The translations under genes were made by a program, and so were the position numbers. Positions 1-12,621 of a stretch of DNA of 64,000 nt are shown one piece after another. How positions within the stretch are numbered: position 1 is the first letter of the stretch; every line of letters starts with the position of its first letter. The DNA comes from Anthoceros angustus. Its lineage: Eukaryota; Streptophyta; Anthocerotopsida; Anthocerotales; Anthocerotaceae. The DNA lies in the NCBI GenBank assembly GCA_010909165.1, contig VJWM01000265.1:117728-181727 (forward strand), read 5' to 3'. The notes under the pieces were generated by a model. It did not search any database. It had not been told where the DNA came from and saw nothing but the letters and a program-made list of their open reading frames with translations.

Positions 1-3000
1 GAGAACCAAGTTGCAAGAGGGAGACGCGAGGAAGAGGCCGCAAACTGGATTTGGGACTCTTTCGAGCAAGGTATGGGCGAGAAGCATCGAGGATGGAAGC
101 TTGGTAATTGACCCCGAGAAAGAAGACCCCGAGAGCCGCAGCCGCGCCATGAAGCCTGGGAAGTGAGAGTGAACAATGGATGGGTGACTCGCCAACTCGT
201 GTCTCAAGGCATGGTGGGATTAGCCAAGTGGATTTTGTGTTTCGCAATCGAAGTTGGATCATATGGCGCACTACTCGGTCTTTCTTCATGAGGTGGTTAA
301 AGGTACACAATCGATTGGGGCGGATGATCTTTGAAAGAGCCTGTGAGGAGAGGGCGAATTTGCTCTCCCCTTCCCCTCGACCCTCCTTGATTTCACCTTT
401 TCTAATTCATGTGTTCGCGCATTCCGGGTGTCTAACGGAGTTGGAAGCTGTGTCTGCCCTTCATAGCTGGAAACCGGTCAGGGAACTCAAGGTAGAGGAG
501 GAGGAGTGTAAGGAAGATTCCGGAAGGATTCCAGTTGGGAATCGCTCCCTAGAAGATTCGGATGAAGGTGGGGAGGTTTCAAGGGCAAGAAGCGAGGGCG
601 CGACGGCCGAACGGGGTCGAAGAAGGGAAGGACCAAGAAGAGGAACCCACACACACCTAGGGTCACCAGTCGAAATCGGCAGCAGAACGCGAGTGAAGGA
701 GGAGAAAATAAAAGGGAACGACAAGTTGTGCCCTCTGTGGGGAGGAGTCGCCGCTAGGAGAGATTGGAGCGGATGAGGAGATTGTGGCAAACCAACCCCT
801 AGAAGAAGAGGGGTTAGTTCGATAGCCAAGTCCGCGGAGCTCGAACATTTTGGCGACATTTCACCGACCGTCCATCAAGTGGAGGCAGTGACACCGTCAA
901 GGCAGAATTGTTGTGGAAGGGAATGGGCACGGGACAGCCCAATTCGAATCTGCAGGACTTGACACGCCATGGCTCGACGCAGCGGATCTCCTCGACCAGC
1001 CCATGGCTCTCACCGGCCGAGTGTGCAGGCCAGGAAAAGTTGCTCAAGGAGAAGTTGGAGAGCCCGAAGGCGAGAACAAGGTGGCGAGGAGCGCAGACGG
1101 AATGCGAGGCGGCCCTATGCAAGGCATGTGAGCGCTAAAGGCCATGTCCACCCAACAGAGGCCTTAGTGAATCAGTCAAGGGGCGATGCCACAATCGAGG
1201 AGCTTCAAGATGAGGTCTCATGAGCCTGTGAACAAATGGAAACAATGGCGCCCGAGAAATTCAAGAAGTCATGAGAGATATAAGCGAGAGAGATGAAGCT
1301 AGGGCCGAGTCAAGAGAGAGGTGGCCAAACCAAGAAGGCGAGCCACAAAGAACCGCAGAGTCAAGCCACCACCGGGGAAACTACCACCACGGTGGCTAAA
1401 CCGCCACCGCCGCGAAGGAGGAACCGAGGTGGGGAAGTCACCGATGAGCGCCGCAGTGGGGATACGATCCTCGAACCGGCCCCGCCTGTGATTGTCCACG
1501 GAGGAGAGGGTAAGAACCTCAGTCAAGAGCGACAGTTACGGCCCGGATGAGGATGCTCATGTCCTCGGCCGCCGCATGGTGAGCGGTGCTCACTCTAAAT
1601 GTGTATGTGGTTGTTGGGACAGAGGGGCGTAAACTATTGGTCGACATCTTGACCGCCACGGCGCTACTGGTTCTTCCGAACGGGAGCGGGGCCTACCCCC
1701 AAGTGGTGATCGAGGAAATGAGCGGCGTGCATGGAGGGAGGAGCACACGGTGGCTGTCCAAATGATGAGGAGCGGAATAACAGGCCTAGGGCCTATAGAC
1801 GAACGACGCCCATGGGAAGACGCCAAGAAACCGCAGTGCGATGCCGAGGTGGAGGTTTTGGGGAGAATCGCTCGGATCGGGCGTGGCGGGAGGCGAGAGC
1901 GACGGAACCCCACCGCAGGGCTAGGCAAAGAATCATGACGCGCTACCGATTTTAGGAGAGCGACATCATAGGCCGAGGCTTCTTTTGGGTAGGGGATAGG
2001 ATGTTTTGAGGACCCGTGGCTGTAGTTTCTGAATTGGTAGGAGCGCCGTGGTAGTGGGCCATATTTTCTAGACACCGGTAGGAGTGAGTGGAAATCCATA
2101 CCGAATGTATAAGAGACCCTTGAGAGTCTCTCCTAATGACAATTTCGTGTGAACTTCCGTGTTGAAGCTATGCGCGAGGTTGATTGGAGACGCGATCAAG
2201 ATCAAACTCGTTCGATGCACCGCCTTCTCGTCACAAGAAGGCCGGAAGATCCTGGATGGTCGAGAGCGAGTGGCCAAGCTCCACTGGGTGACGGAAGGTG
2301 CGCTACCGAAAAGAGGTAGGAATTGCCGCGGAAGGCCGAGGCGGAACTGCCGGAAGGCGGATCGCCCAAGCACTGACCGGGGTTTTCTTTCCTGATCCCC
2401 TTTCCCGACTGCTGCCACCAGGTGTGTTTATTCCACTAGAGGGGGGTCTGTGTGGCCCAAGGAGGGGTCTGTGTGGCCCAAGGAGGGGTCTGTGTGGCCC
2501 AAGGAGGGGTCTGTGTGGCCCAAGGAGGGGTCTGTGTGGCCCGAGAGGGGGGTCTGTGTGGCCCGTGAGGCGAAAGAAAGTGCATTAGGAAGAGAAAGGT
2601 TCCCGAAGGGGTAGATGAGTGCGCGCTGTGAGGGATTGTGAGAGTGTGTGAGGGAAAATCGGAAATGCGTAAGAGGGTGGAAGCGCGGAATCAGAAATTC
2701 CTAGAGGTAGAGTGAGGTGTATATAGGTGTTTGTATGCCCATAGCCCCCAAGGTCTGCGCCAGAGAAGCCGGTGACAAATAGACCGCGACAAAGGCGCTG
2801 GTGGGACCCGCCACGTGGTGGCCGAATCTACCACGTGGTGGCCGAATCTACCACGGTGGTGGGTTTGGGTAGGGTAGCTGGAGAAGGTGGGGTAGTGAGC
2901 GACGGGGTAGGTCCAGAATCCATAGATTCGAACACCTTGACACAAAACTATTCCCTTGGGATCGAATCCTAGGACTATAACGACATAGAGGGTAAATGTG

Positions 3001-3110
3001 GCCTCTTTGCGTCTTCGGATGCAAAAACCCATTCCACATTCGGTCTAAAGAGGGACAAGACTGTCCAAGCTGAGTTGAGGTGGGTTTGGAAGCCATAACA
3101 TGGGCTAGTG
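1..3110. other. GC-rich decayed region without a recognisable gene
   Basis: This stretch is GC-rich and has many short overlapping reading frames on both strands, none of which I recognise. The longest on the plus strand (180–776) is basic and low in complexity. Several frames are rich in Arg, Glu and Gly, as expected of a decayed transposable element, but no integrase, reverse transcriptase or protease motif is visible. Near 2820–2860 a stretch of about 20 bp (ccacgtggtggccgaatcta) occurs twice in tandem. I call no gene here. Confidence 0.5.
2445..2571 (+). repeat. 21-bp minisatellite, about six units
   Basis: A 21 bp unit beginning ggtctgtgtggccca is repeated about six times. The first four copies are essentially identical; the last two diverge at the 3' end of the unit and one is 22 bp long. 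Because the unit is a multiple of three, one frame reads as a heptapeptide repeat (GLCGPRR). I take that as a by-product of the period and not as evidence for a protein. Confidence 0.9.
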
Positions 3111-4959
3111 TAGAAGAAGAGCCTTCCTTCAAATTTCTTGGCCGAATGCAGAATACTAGGGTGTGATCAATAGTGTTCAAATGACGCATAGAGATAATCC
3201 TATTAAGCAAAAAGAAGGAGTCCATTTTAATTTTTTCTTTTTTCTTGTACAATTTAAATTTTTTCCTAACCTTGATTGAAAAAATATTTTTGCAAACTAA
3301 GTTTTTGCGTTGCTGCCATTCATGTATGTTTTTTACATCACACATCCGCACCGCTCTTTTTAGTGGTTCCTCTGCTTCACTATATATTCTCCCGTATCTG
3401 CCTCCCCTCCTTTGTGCTTACTACACACAATGTGGTTGTCTTCTTACCTTTCATCAAGCTTGCATGTTCTAGTTTCTTGTTTTAAGTTAGTTATTTTTTC
3501 TTGTAGTGAGCACATTTGTTACATTATTTGTTTAATTGCTATTGTGTCGAGGTTGGCTATAGTTTTTGTCATGTCAAACTTATAGATGTTGTTGTTTTGT
3601 CGGTCTTTAACAACTTAATGCACAAGGCAGAGTCTGTATTTATTTTTCCTACACAAGCTTCACCGTTAACCCCCCATCATTAGTACATTACTCACTAGGT
3701 TTACTGTCAAACCTGCTACCTATTTTCTATCTTTTTTATTTACAAAGTTGTACTTGCTGTATAGGAACCAACCTGTGCTTTGGGTGTAATCACTTCGCTA
3801 GCAACTTGGCCAGACAGTCTGCATCTTGGCTAGCCATTTTGTATGTGCAGGTCTGCTTCATGTTCTTCTTTGTCATGCCTTGTTAGCTATCTTAGGTTTT
3901 ATGTCTCCATGTTACGTCCTATTCGAAACTTTTGATTGATTGATATTGAGTTTGTTACACGGTGCAAGTCTCTACCTAGGAAAACTTGACCAACCAGTCT
4001 GTATGTGCAAGTCTACCTCATGTTATTCTTTGCTGCTAATAATTAGGTTTCACTTTGTGTATTATATTGTTGCTGGTACATCGCTACTGAGTAATTGTAC
4101 TGTCTTGGTTATGCCAAGTTCTCCTTTTTCACGCGAAGTCTTTACCGAATCAAGGATTCTCTATCTATAAATGTAGTCACTCTAAGTTTGTGTATGGGTT
4201 AACGCCAATTTGTTTAATCTGATTACTAAAGGAAATGTAGAGCTCTTCACCTAGTTAGCTACTGGGTGAATTTTTTTTCTACAACTTGCTTGGTAGTTCT
4301 TGTTAGCAACTTATTTTACCCACATGTTCTGATTTCCACCCACTAGTTTTGGTTATTACTTGTTATTGTTACCCATATGTTCTAATTTCTACCTACGATA
4401 TTTGGGAGTTTACCTATATGAGTGAAAATTTGAACATTCTCTCTTTACTTTCTATCCACTTTTATCCGGTCTAGAGGCGAGCGAGCGGGTCGAACCTCCT
4501 ACCGAGGCAGCGGTTTTACGAACCGATGTTGTTGAAGCACAATATTATCTAGATCCGCATTCCTGTCAATGAAGGATTGTTGGCATATTTATCCTTCGTT
4601 GCTTCAACTCTAGTACCTCCATATCTTCAACCTCCATTTTGTAATCTGCTTTACTTCACATCAAAGTTGCAAATAGAGAGTAAATCTTCAAACTTTTAGA
4701 CCTGGATGTTCGATAACTATGTTTCTTCCATCCTTTGTACAAGATAAACAACAATAAATAATCTCAATCGTACTATTAGCAATTATCGCATAAGTATTAA
4801 CAACACCAAGAAACCAATATGTGCAATTGTACATAAATAAAATCAATGGTCATTGCTAATAAATTAACATGAAAGTACAATGTAACAACAAAAAGAAACT
4901 AAATACTTAGATGTCATGTTCTCAAAGGCCGAGGAGAGCGGATTTCTTCCGCACAGGGA
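3111..4959. other. AT-rich intergenic DNA
   Basis: The composition shifts abruptly to T-rich sequence with only short frames. I see no conserved coding segment, convincing RNA gene or repeat in this stretch. A T-loop-like string near 4480–4545 was considered and rejected as a tRNA. Confidence 0.5.
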
Positions 4960-5475
4960 GTGCCCATACACCCCCCACAATGGCGTGTCGCTAAGGGCAG
5001 AACTATTTCTGACCAGGAGGAATTAAATCTCTATTGCGAATGTCATCCTAACGGATCCTACTTGGACATCATTTGTGAGCACGTCATCATCAACCCTTCG
5101 GGTTGGGCGACTGAGGGATGCGCGACATCCAAAGTAAACAAGTACACGCCTATGCAGGACGGCCATGCCTTCATCCTACTCGCCATCAAGACCCACGAGG
5201 CCATGAGCAAGGATTTTGGATGGCTCACAAAGGATTGTGCTAAACCCTACCACAGTCGACGAAATGGGGTGGGTCTTCTCCTTTCCTCTGTGGTGGCTTT
5301 CTTTCGACAACGGGTTTCCATCGCCCTGTGGAGGGCGTTGGTCAACGCTGTTTACAAGACAAGCGCAGGAGACACGGCATTAGTGACACCGGTCGTAGGT
5401 AAGCCTTTTCTCAAGTCTGACCACGATATACTTGGGGCGGTTGGTAGTTTCAGGATCGACATTTGGGGGGGCTAG
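4960..5475 (+). CDS. orphan ORF, hypothetical protein
   Basis: This is an open frame of 171 codons from ATG to TAG. I do not recognise the product. It contains a mid-protein Cys- and His-containing stretch, a short hydrophobic run (GLLLSSVVAFF) near residues 107–117, and no signal peptide or known catalytic motif. The stop lies inside a perfect GC hairpin. It sits about 400 bp upstream of RPL8 on the same strand, with AT-rich DNA before it. It could be a lineage-specific gene, one exon of a larger gene, or a fragment of a transposable element. The open length exceeds what is usual for the surrounding sequence, which is the only support. Confidence 0.25.
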   Translation: MPIHPPQWRVAKGRTISDQEELNLYCECHPNGSYLDIICEHVIINPSGWATEGCATSKVNKYTPMQDGHAFILLAIKTHEAMSKDFGWLTKDCAKPYHSRRNGVGLLLSSVVAFFRQRVSIALWRALVNAVYKTSAGDTALVTPVVGKPFLKSDHDILGAVGSFRIDIWGG

Positions 5476-5483
5476 GCCCCCCC
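5465..5483. other. perfect GC inverted repeat (hairpin)
   Basis: Seven G residues and a C, then TAG, then a G and seven C residues form an 8 bp perfect stem with a 3 nt loop. It overlaps the stop codon of the upstream orphan ORF and is followed by a C/T-rich run. Confidence 0.6.
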
Positions 5484-5868
5484 TCTCCCTCCCCCTCCTC
5501 CTCCTGGCCCTTGTCCCTTTAATGGCTTGTTCCTCATCCACTCGGGGTAAATGGTTTTCCCATCCCTTCTTTTTTATAAAGTCTCCATTTCTCGTAATAC
5601 TTATGAAATTAAGTAATAATAAATTAAATACTAAGTAAATATTACAAGCAGGTACAATAGACAAACTAAAACAATTTCAAAACACATACACAAGGGTAGA
5701 CAAACTAGATTTTACTCTAGGATTACACCTTAACTCGGGGTTCGGGTCGGCTTCTTGGGAACCAGGCAGACTATGTAGGTATTTTGGTGTCCCTTTCGGT
5801 CTCCTTTCTTTCCCCTCGTGTTTGTCCTTCACGAAGTCGGCGGCTGCCGGGAGTTGCAGGCGGCAGCG

Positions 5869-6737
<869 letters not shown>

Positions 6738-7100
6738 GGACTACAATTTTGAGTAATTTTGGAGTAGGTTTTTGGGTATCAGCGGAGGACGAATTGCTCT
6801 GTACTTTTTCTGACTGCGGAGTATATATGCAACATTAATTGCATCCTGCAGCCTAAAGGTTGTGCTTTGTCCTCCCGAGAAGGTGATTCTTTTGTCAATG
6901 TTTCTGATCAATGCACAATTATGCTACAGGGCACCTGTATGTTGCTTCGATTGAATTCGTTAGTTTGTCGTCTCAGTTTCCATCACGCAGTAAGCTTAAC
7001 AATTTACATGTATACGAAGAGTTGCCGACCAACTGAACTGCATCAGCCATGCATCCGCAGATTCTCCGTGTTTGCCTTGCTCGCCTGCCAAGACCAGCCC

Positions 7101-7202
7101 GGTTAGGCACGTCAGATAAACTGAAACTCTCACGACACAAGCAAAGTGAACCGAAAGCTTATGAGGTGGGGTTTCACATATCTATCCTTTGAGCTGAAGA
7201 CT
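7101..7202. repeat. direct repeat, copy 1 (about 102 bp)
   Basis: This copy starts ggttaggcacgtcagataaa and matches 7280–7381 with roughly ten scattered substitutions. The pair lies 77 bp apart in the RPL8–ICMT interval. It looks like an old local duplication of non-coding DNA. Confidence 0.8.
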
Positions 7203-7279
7203 TCCTTTTTGTTCTGTTGTCCTCGAGACGGTGCTTTTGCAGTCTTCAGGATGGCTTGGCAAAATCATAACAGCAGCTC

Positions 7280-7381
7280 GGTTAGACACATCAGATTAAC
7301 TGGAACTCTCACGACACAAGCAATGTGAACCGAAAGCTTGTGAGGTGGGGTTTCACATATCGATCTTTGGAGCTGGAGACT
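7280..7381. repeat. direct repeat, copy 2 (about 102 bp)
   Basis: This is the partner of the repeat at 7101–7202. It shares the strings ctcacgacacaagcaa and gaggtggggtttcacatat. No coding potential is evident in either copy. Confidence 0.8.
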
Positions 7382-8023
7382 TAAGGCCGATCTTGTCAAT
7401 ATGAACATACATGTACCTCCCTTGGACCATTTGCCAGGTATTTGAACGTCCCTGCAAGTTCACCACGACGAAGGTGCAGATGGAAAACCAATCCGTTGTA
7501 TTTCATGAAGGGGTCGTTGTTCGCTGGAGGGGAAACAAGCGATGTCCATAGTTCACAAGAAAACAAGAAAGCTCTTTTCTCAGAGTCCTCGACTCAAATG
7601 GGGACCATGATGTTGCTGTTTCTTCCAGTAGCCAGCGTTGGGTCCATCTTTGGACTCAACACCATCTCTACTCGGCTGTTTCCACCTCACCTGGCACAAG
7701 TATGCCAGAGACAAGTGCATGAGCACCCATAGCCCCTTCACCGGTATTCTACCCAAACAAAGGATCTTATGGGCCTGTTCTTAAGAAGAGCTTAGAAGGA
7801 GGAGAGTGCCTCGTCGATACAGGCTAAAAGAGAGCAGATGTGGCAACTTGACTCTGGATCCTGTGTAGGCGATAAACCTACGAAGCCCAGGGATACCTTG
7901 GTCCTCAAGTGTCCTGGCCTGGAAGGACAGATCCATGGCAAGGCCAGCGTCTCAGACAGGGAGAGATGAAAGCATGCAGCGAGTGAATGACCCTGGCTGT
8001 CATGTCGGGGGAGTGATGCAGTC

Positions 8024-8984
8024 CTAGTCAACCCAGGGTATGCCTGATGGAACTTTCCTGGAGTACTCCACGTAGCTTAAACCGAAAAATCGACGCAGCA
8101 ACCATTCCTCGTATCTGACGTTCTTGTCAAGAACACTCTTGCTGTGAACACACACAAATCAGTCTATATTGCACATGCATCACCCTGAGTAATATCGAAG
8201 CACGGAAAGGATACCGAATCCGATCTGCAAAGAAGCGCCATGTGACTGCCGTGTATGCCACCACACACACAGGATTAACCAGCATCACCTGAGTTGCAAT
8301 CGACCAGAGGAAGAACCCGAGGTACCCTGGATGACGAACAAACCTATAATACGCAGAGTTGTAAGGAACAGCTCCAAAACTGCTGCAGGCTATCGTTGCC
8401 GAGTGCTCTGTTGATGATACAACCAGTCCACAGGTGCAGGATGTCAGAGTAATTGCCTGTATATACCAGAAGTGACAAGCTCATGGTCATGTCGTCGGTG
8501 CTGCTTTATGTCGTGGGTGAAGTTGCTCTGGGCAGTAAGGATCGCAGCCTTCCGAATCACCTCTCCCGTGAGCACCAAAGCCAGCCCCAAGTAGCTCACC
8601 CAGGCGAGATGCTTCAACCTCGGAAAGAAGAAGCCTTCCAACCCATGCTCAACCAGCGCGCACACGATGGCAACCAAATACTCCCGGCTAATAAGCAGTG
8701 CTGCAATTCCAGAGGCAAACGCCGCTCAGCGTCCCTTCAAGCCCCCACACCCAACTCTCAAAGTTGCAGCACGACAAGGGGGCAGCAGAACAGAGTAACC
8801 TACAGCCCATGGTCACCTGGCGACCGTGAAAGGCGAACGCCAACAGGAACTCGGAGCTGTGGAACAGCACAACTGTGCCCAAGAACCACCAGAGCTGGAG
8901 CCCTGCACACTCGTCCAGGAATTGGAGCAGATGGCAGATGGACGCCATGGCTGATGAGGCTGTTGAAAAACTACTAAGGCTCAA
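8024..8984 (-). CDS. ICMT: protein-S-isoprenylcysteine O-methyltransferase (ICMT/STE14)
   Basis: Four exons on the minus strand (8984–8804, 8700–8457, 8343–8215, 8114–8024) give 214 residues; plant ICMT is about 197. The enzyme uses S-adenosylmethionine to methylate the C-terminal prenylated cysteine of CAAX proteins in the endoplasmic reticulum membrane. Seen directly: FHSSEFLLAFAFHG in the first membrane segment, GEVIRKAAILTAQSNFTH, LVTSGIYRFVRHPGYLGFF (the RHPxYxG cofactor and substrate region), VNPVC, WRFFADRIRYEE and the C-terminal FFGLSYVEYSRKVPSGIP. Every junction restores frame. Intron 2 (8456–8344) starts with GC, a GC–AG intron. Introns are 100–113 bp. The start could also be the Met at residue 13 (MASICHLLQF), which would bring the length nearer to the family's. 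It is convergent with RPL8. Confidence 0.9.
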
Positions 8985-9347
8985 TACATTATGTAGTCAC
9001 CGTTTTGTGGACAAGGCGCTCGTGTTCCGTTGAGAATCAAAGCAACCTAATGTTGGTGAACCTAATTTGCAGTGGAACCTAATTTGCAGTAGAACCGCAC
9101 TCCTGGATGGAAGACGAAGAATGACAGTTTGCCGATCTTCCCACCGTGCTCCTGTGAATGGACGCTCTCAAAGGCTTTGGGATCGGACTGTTTTGCGATT
9201 AGTTCACGAAGACAGTTAACGACGTTTTCATTGATCTTCTACAATGTTAACTAGAGCTTTCTCTAACGGCTGGTGCATTTCTTGGAGACGAGCAACATCA
9301 CGGCGTCAGTCACACAGAAGCTCCCTCGGTTCAGTTTAAATGGGTCG
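8985..9347. other. short intergenic region between ICMT 5' end and PPR 3' end
   Basis: About 360 bp separate the ICMT start from the stop of the next minus-strand gene. The segment should contain the ICMT promoter and the PPR 3' UTR. I see no additional gene. A short direct repeat (gtggaacctaatttgcagt/gtagaacc) occurs near 9050–9095. Confidence 0.4.
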
Positions 9348-11294
9348 TTAATGCCGATCCCCACAGGAACAACAACCGTTCACAAAATGGTGAACACGGT
9401 GTGCATCTCTGACTATAATCTGTCTCTGTTCAATCCTTGACATGCTCTTTGTGCCGTTATGGCAGTCATTGCACATGCGAAGATTTTTGGTGACTATCAA
9501 AGTTGTGCCGTCTTTGGTGTTCAGAAGACCATACGCCAGGGCTAGCTTCTCAGCATGTCCACAAAGGGCATCGTCCTTGTCTCTGATAGAAGCCTCCTTC
9601 AGTTCCGGGAAGGAGTTAAGCACTCGGCCGTTTTCCTTCAAGCACAGATTCAAGCTCCTTAGCTTGGAAGAAGTATCGTCCCTTTCCTCCCCCACCACAA
9701 ATGCATGAACCCTGTTATTGACCTCAATCCAGGCCCTTGCCGGCTTCTTGGAGGCACCTGCAACCTTTCTTAGCCTCTCTATCCTTTCTACATCTTGCCA
9801 CTTATTGGCACTGGCATACATACTTGCCAAGAGCACATATGCAGCTGAGTACTGAGGTTCTAGTTGAGTAAGACGGTCAAAACATCGCCTTGCACGGTCA
9901 ATATCACTGAAGCTTTTGCAGGCATTCAGCAAAGATGTCCAACCTACGACCTCGTTTTCAGATGGCAGACTTTGTAACATTGTTTCTGCCTCATGGAGGT
10001 GGCCTGATCGTCCTAGTAGATCAACCATGCAGGCATAGTGATGTCCGGTAGGCACAATGTTGTACTCTTCCACCATCATCTTGAAGTACCCTTGGCCCTC
10101 ATCTACCAGGCCCTCATGACTGCATGCCATGAGGAGACAAACAAAGGTAGCTTCATTGGGCTCCACTCCATTCTCCTGCATCTGCTCAAAAAATTGAATT
10201 GCCATTTGGCCGTCATTATGTTGACAGCAGCCATTTAGCAGAGCATTCCACGTTACGACATTCCTTTTGGGCAACCTGTCAAAGACTTTCCAAGCATCCT
10301 CCAGGCTGCCACATTTGGAGTACATGTCCACAAGGCTGCTGCCAACCACCACATCAGCTTCCAACCCTACTTCCTGAATGTGGGAGTGAAGTTGTCTCCC
10401 CTGGTCCAAGGCTCCAACAGTGCTACATGCTTTCAAAAGGGATACAAATGTGACACGATTAGCATGGATGACACCTTCTTGCTGCATACTTGCGTACAGC
10501 GCAAGTGCTTCTTGACCAAGCCCATGTTGAGCATAACCAGAAATCAATGCGTTCCATGTCACCACATCCTTCATCTGCAGGCTGTCAAACACCTTCCGTG
10601 CATCGTCTAGGCTCCCACATGTAGCATACATGTCCACCAAGCAATTGCTTACAAATATATCTGGCTTAACTACATTACCTAAGATATCAGCGTGCACCTC
10701 TTTCCCTGAGGCTAGATCTGGTGCATTGGCACACGCCTTAAGAACTGCAACGTAGATGTAGTTGTTGGGCTTCACAGTCGACCCGAGCATCTGTCTATAC
10801 AGCTCGATGGCTGTCACAGGCTGTTTATGTTCAGAATGAGCTAAAATAATAGAAAACCACATGTGAGTGCTTGGTGCACTCAGCCTCATAAACACCTGGG
10901 TTGCTTCCTGCAACCTTCCATGAGAAGCATACATGCGCATGATATGGTTGGCCAAGTATGGGTTTGACTCATACCCACATTTCATGGTAACACCATCAAG
11001 ACGCCTTCCACCAATAAGATCTTTCTGTGCAGTGCATCTCCTCAGGATGTAGTAAAGGAGAGAGGCAGGAACATAAGAGCCTTGCTGGACCAGAAGGTCT
11101 AACGTTTCCACACCCTCACTATTCTGAACCTCCTCAACTGATTTGTTGCCTGATCCAACCTTCACAGCCCCTTCACACCTAACTACCCTTGTCGTGCTGT
11201 GCACCCAGTCCGAAAAGCTCTGCTTTCTTTGCGACGTTGCGATGTGTAAATGTCCCGCCAACACCTGCCCAGTTCTGTTCATTGACCACCGCAT
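9348..11294 (-). CDS. PLS-class PPR protein with DYW-type domain ending in DRH
   Basis: A single open frame of 648 codons encodes a pentatricopeptide repeat protein of the PLS subfamily, a sequence-specific organellar RNA-binding editing factor. Repeats run from about residue 75 to 450, with typical P, L and S signatures (VVTWNALISGYAQHG; FVSLLKACSTVGALDQG; SSLVDMYSKCGSLEDA). E-type motifs follow at about 450–535, then a DYW-like deaminase domain. Its HxE motif is HAEK (residues 580–583), the CxxC zinc motif is CNDC (608–611), and the C-terminus is CSCGDRH. The zinc ligands expected for cytidine deaminase activity are all present. The PG-box region (about 555–570) is poorly conserved. No introns are seen, as is usual for PLS-class PPR genes in many plants. 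Organellar targeting is likely, but the N-terminus could be mis-assigned: residues 1–40 are Ser/Arg/His-rich and could act as a transit peptide. Unlike the two GRP-type proteins in this window it lacks the PDF segment. Confidence 0.92.
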   Translation of the reverse strand: MRWSMNRTGQVLAGHLHIATSQRKQSFSDWVHSTTRVVRCEGAVKVGSGNKSVEEVQNSEGVETLDLLVQQGSYVPASLLYYILRRCTAQKDLIGGRRLDGVTMKCGYESNPYLANHIMRMYASHGRLQEATQVFMRLSAPSTHMWFSIILAHSEHKQPVTAIELYRQMLGSTVKPNNYIYVAVLKACANAPDLASGKEVHADILGNVVKPDIFVSNCLVDMYATCGSLDDARKVFDSLQMKDVVTWNALISGYAQHGLGQEALALYASMQQEGVIHANRVTFVSLLKACSTVGALDQGRQLHSHIQEVGLEADVVVGSSLVDMYSKCGSLEDAWKVFDRLPKRNVVTWNALLNGCCQHNDGQMAIQFFEQMQENGVEPNEATFVCLLMACSHEGLVDEGQGYFKMMVEEYNIVPTGHHYACMVDLLGRSGHLHEAETMLQSLPSENEVVGWTSLLNACKSFSDIDRARRCFDRLTQLEPQYSAAYVLLASMYASANKWQDVERIERLRKVAGASKKPARAWIEVNNRVHAFVVGEERDDTSSKLRSLNLCLKENGRVLNSFPELKEASIRDKDDALCGHAEKLALAYGLLNTKDGTTLIVTKNLRMCNDCHNGTKSMSRIEQRQIIVRDAHRVHHFVNGCCSCGDRH

Positions 11295-12621
11295 AAGCCA
11301 AACAGCATTGACCGCTATCTAGCTCAATCTGGCAGATCTGCCAGAAATCACCCTTCCAACAAAGCTCGCCCTGCACTTGGCTGCAGCCCAATCACGATTT
11401 ACCCCTGGGCTAGAGAGGACCCGCAGCAACACCCGCCGCCGCTGCCGGGGGGTGGCAGCGGCAGGGAGCATTCAGGCCCTTTCAGAACTGCAACTTCCCA
11501 ATCTGAAAACAGACCAGCTGAGTAATCCCGGTGGGTTGGAACACATGACAGAGTGGCAGCGAAACCCCTGTGACCAAATCCCGCTTCCATTGGCATCTCT
11601 CAGATGCAAAGCAGCTTCAGCGATTCTTTGTCATCCTGAAATTCAACTATACCATCCCCCGAAATTCCAGCCTCGTAATGTCTGCCAAATGCCAGCACCC
11701 GGTTTCTTCCACCATCAACTGGCAGGTAAAGTGACTATCCGCTGGTAGGTTAAGCCCCACTGAATGGAAAACGGTCCCGGAGCGTTACAAGAACCTGGTC
11801 AGACATGGCCGCCGCCAGTCTCCACAAGTTGACAGTGAGAACGAGAACATAGAAATCGGCACATTCGGCTTTCGACAGAGACTTGATGAATCTCATGGCT
11901 GTACACACACTTGCACATTTACATAGCTCGAAGAATAAGCATGCCCCTGTTCAAATTCATCACTTTCACTTCCAGCCTATGTTTCAAGTTCCTTAGAAAC
12001 TCTGCAGTCGGTGAGTTAGATCACTGCTGGGATGGGGGACACAGCCTGCCTGTTGTAAGGCTCGGTTTGCTAAATGACAGGGAGTCGCTGGCGATACCTT
12101 CATGGATCGTCAAATACACCGATAACCGTGTAGACTCATATATGGTGAGTATGTATGGTAGATGCCATGAATATGCTGAGAGTCGGCCACATGGCAAGCC
12201 CTACCGAATTTTTCTCACTGCCAGCGACAATTTGATGCCGCGACACGCAAGTGTGTGTCTGTTGCTGCTCCAAGCTCAAAGCTTGTCTCGCCTAGCTCTC
12301 AGATATTTTCCCCAACGTGCCACGGCCTTGCAAGCTGCTGATTCTTGACCGGGCAGCTCAGATTGCAGCCATTGATGACGCGCGCATCGCCGCCTGCTTC
12401 TCGCCACTTATTGTTGCAGCTCCATTCGGCCTGCTGTTAACTGCTTGCGAATGGCGTGGTGATCTGCTGTCTCTTTGCCAGGTGCTGCTCTGCGTGAGCA
12501 CCGATCCCTAACCTTGGGGTCTCTTCAGAGCCAGATCTGCTGTGATCCAACGCCAGTGTCAGATTGCTCCATTTCCGGCTGAGGGGGGCTTGTGGATGTT
12601 GTGAGGAAGGGGGCTTCTCCT
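11295..12621. other. divergent intergenic region between PPR(DRH) and the GOLD gene
   Basis: These 1.3 kb separate two divergently transcribed genes and must hold both promoters and 5' UTRs. Short frames on both strands are unremarkable. No repeat or RNA gene stands out. Confidence 0.5.

Larger units (their letters stand above)
6738..8023. other. intergenic region between RPL8 and ICMT (convergent 3' ends)
   Basis: The first part is the presumed RPL8 3' UTR. A 102 bp segment occurs twice here as a diverged direct repeat. A 96-codon plus-strand frame at 7442–7732 contains a short stretch vaguely like the conserved C-terminal GxN region of CorA-type magnesium transporters, but it has no support on either side. 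The last 250 bp are probably the ICMT 3' UTR on the minus strand. Confidence 0.5.

Noticed and set aside
2298-2588. frame with a GLCGPRR heptapeptide repeat
   Set aside because: It is explained by a 21 bp minisatellite whose period is a multiple of three; the frame has no other support.
4478-4550. tRNA-like string on the minus strand (ggttcgaccc with a possible anticodon stem-loop)
   Set aside because: No seven-base acceptor stem pairs at the expected spacing and the D-arm is missing, so it is not a tRNA gene.
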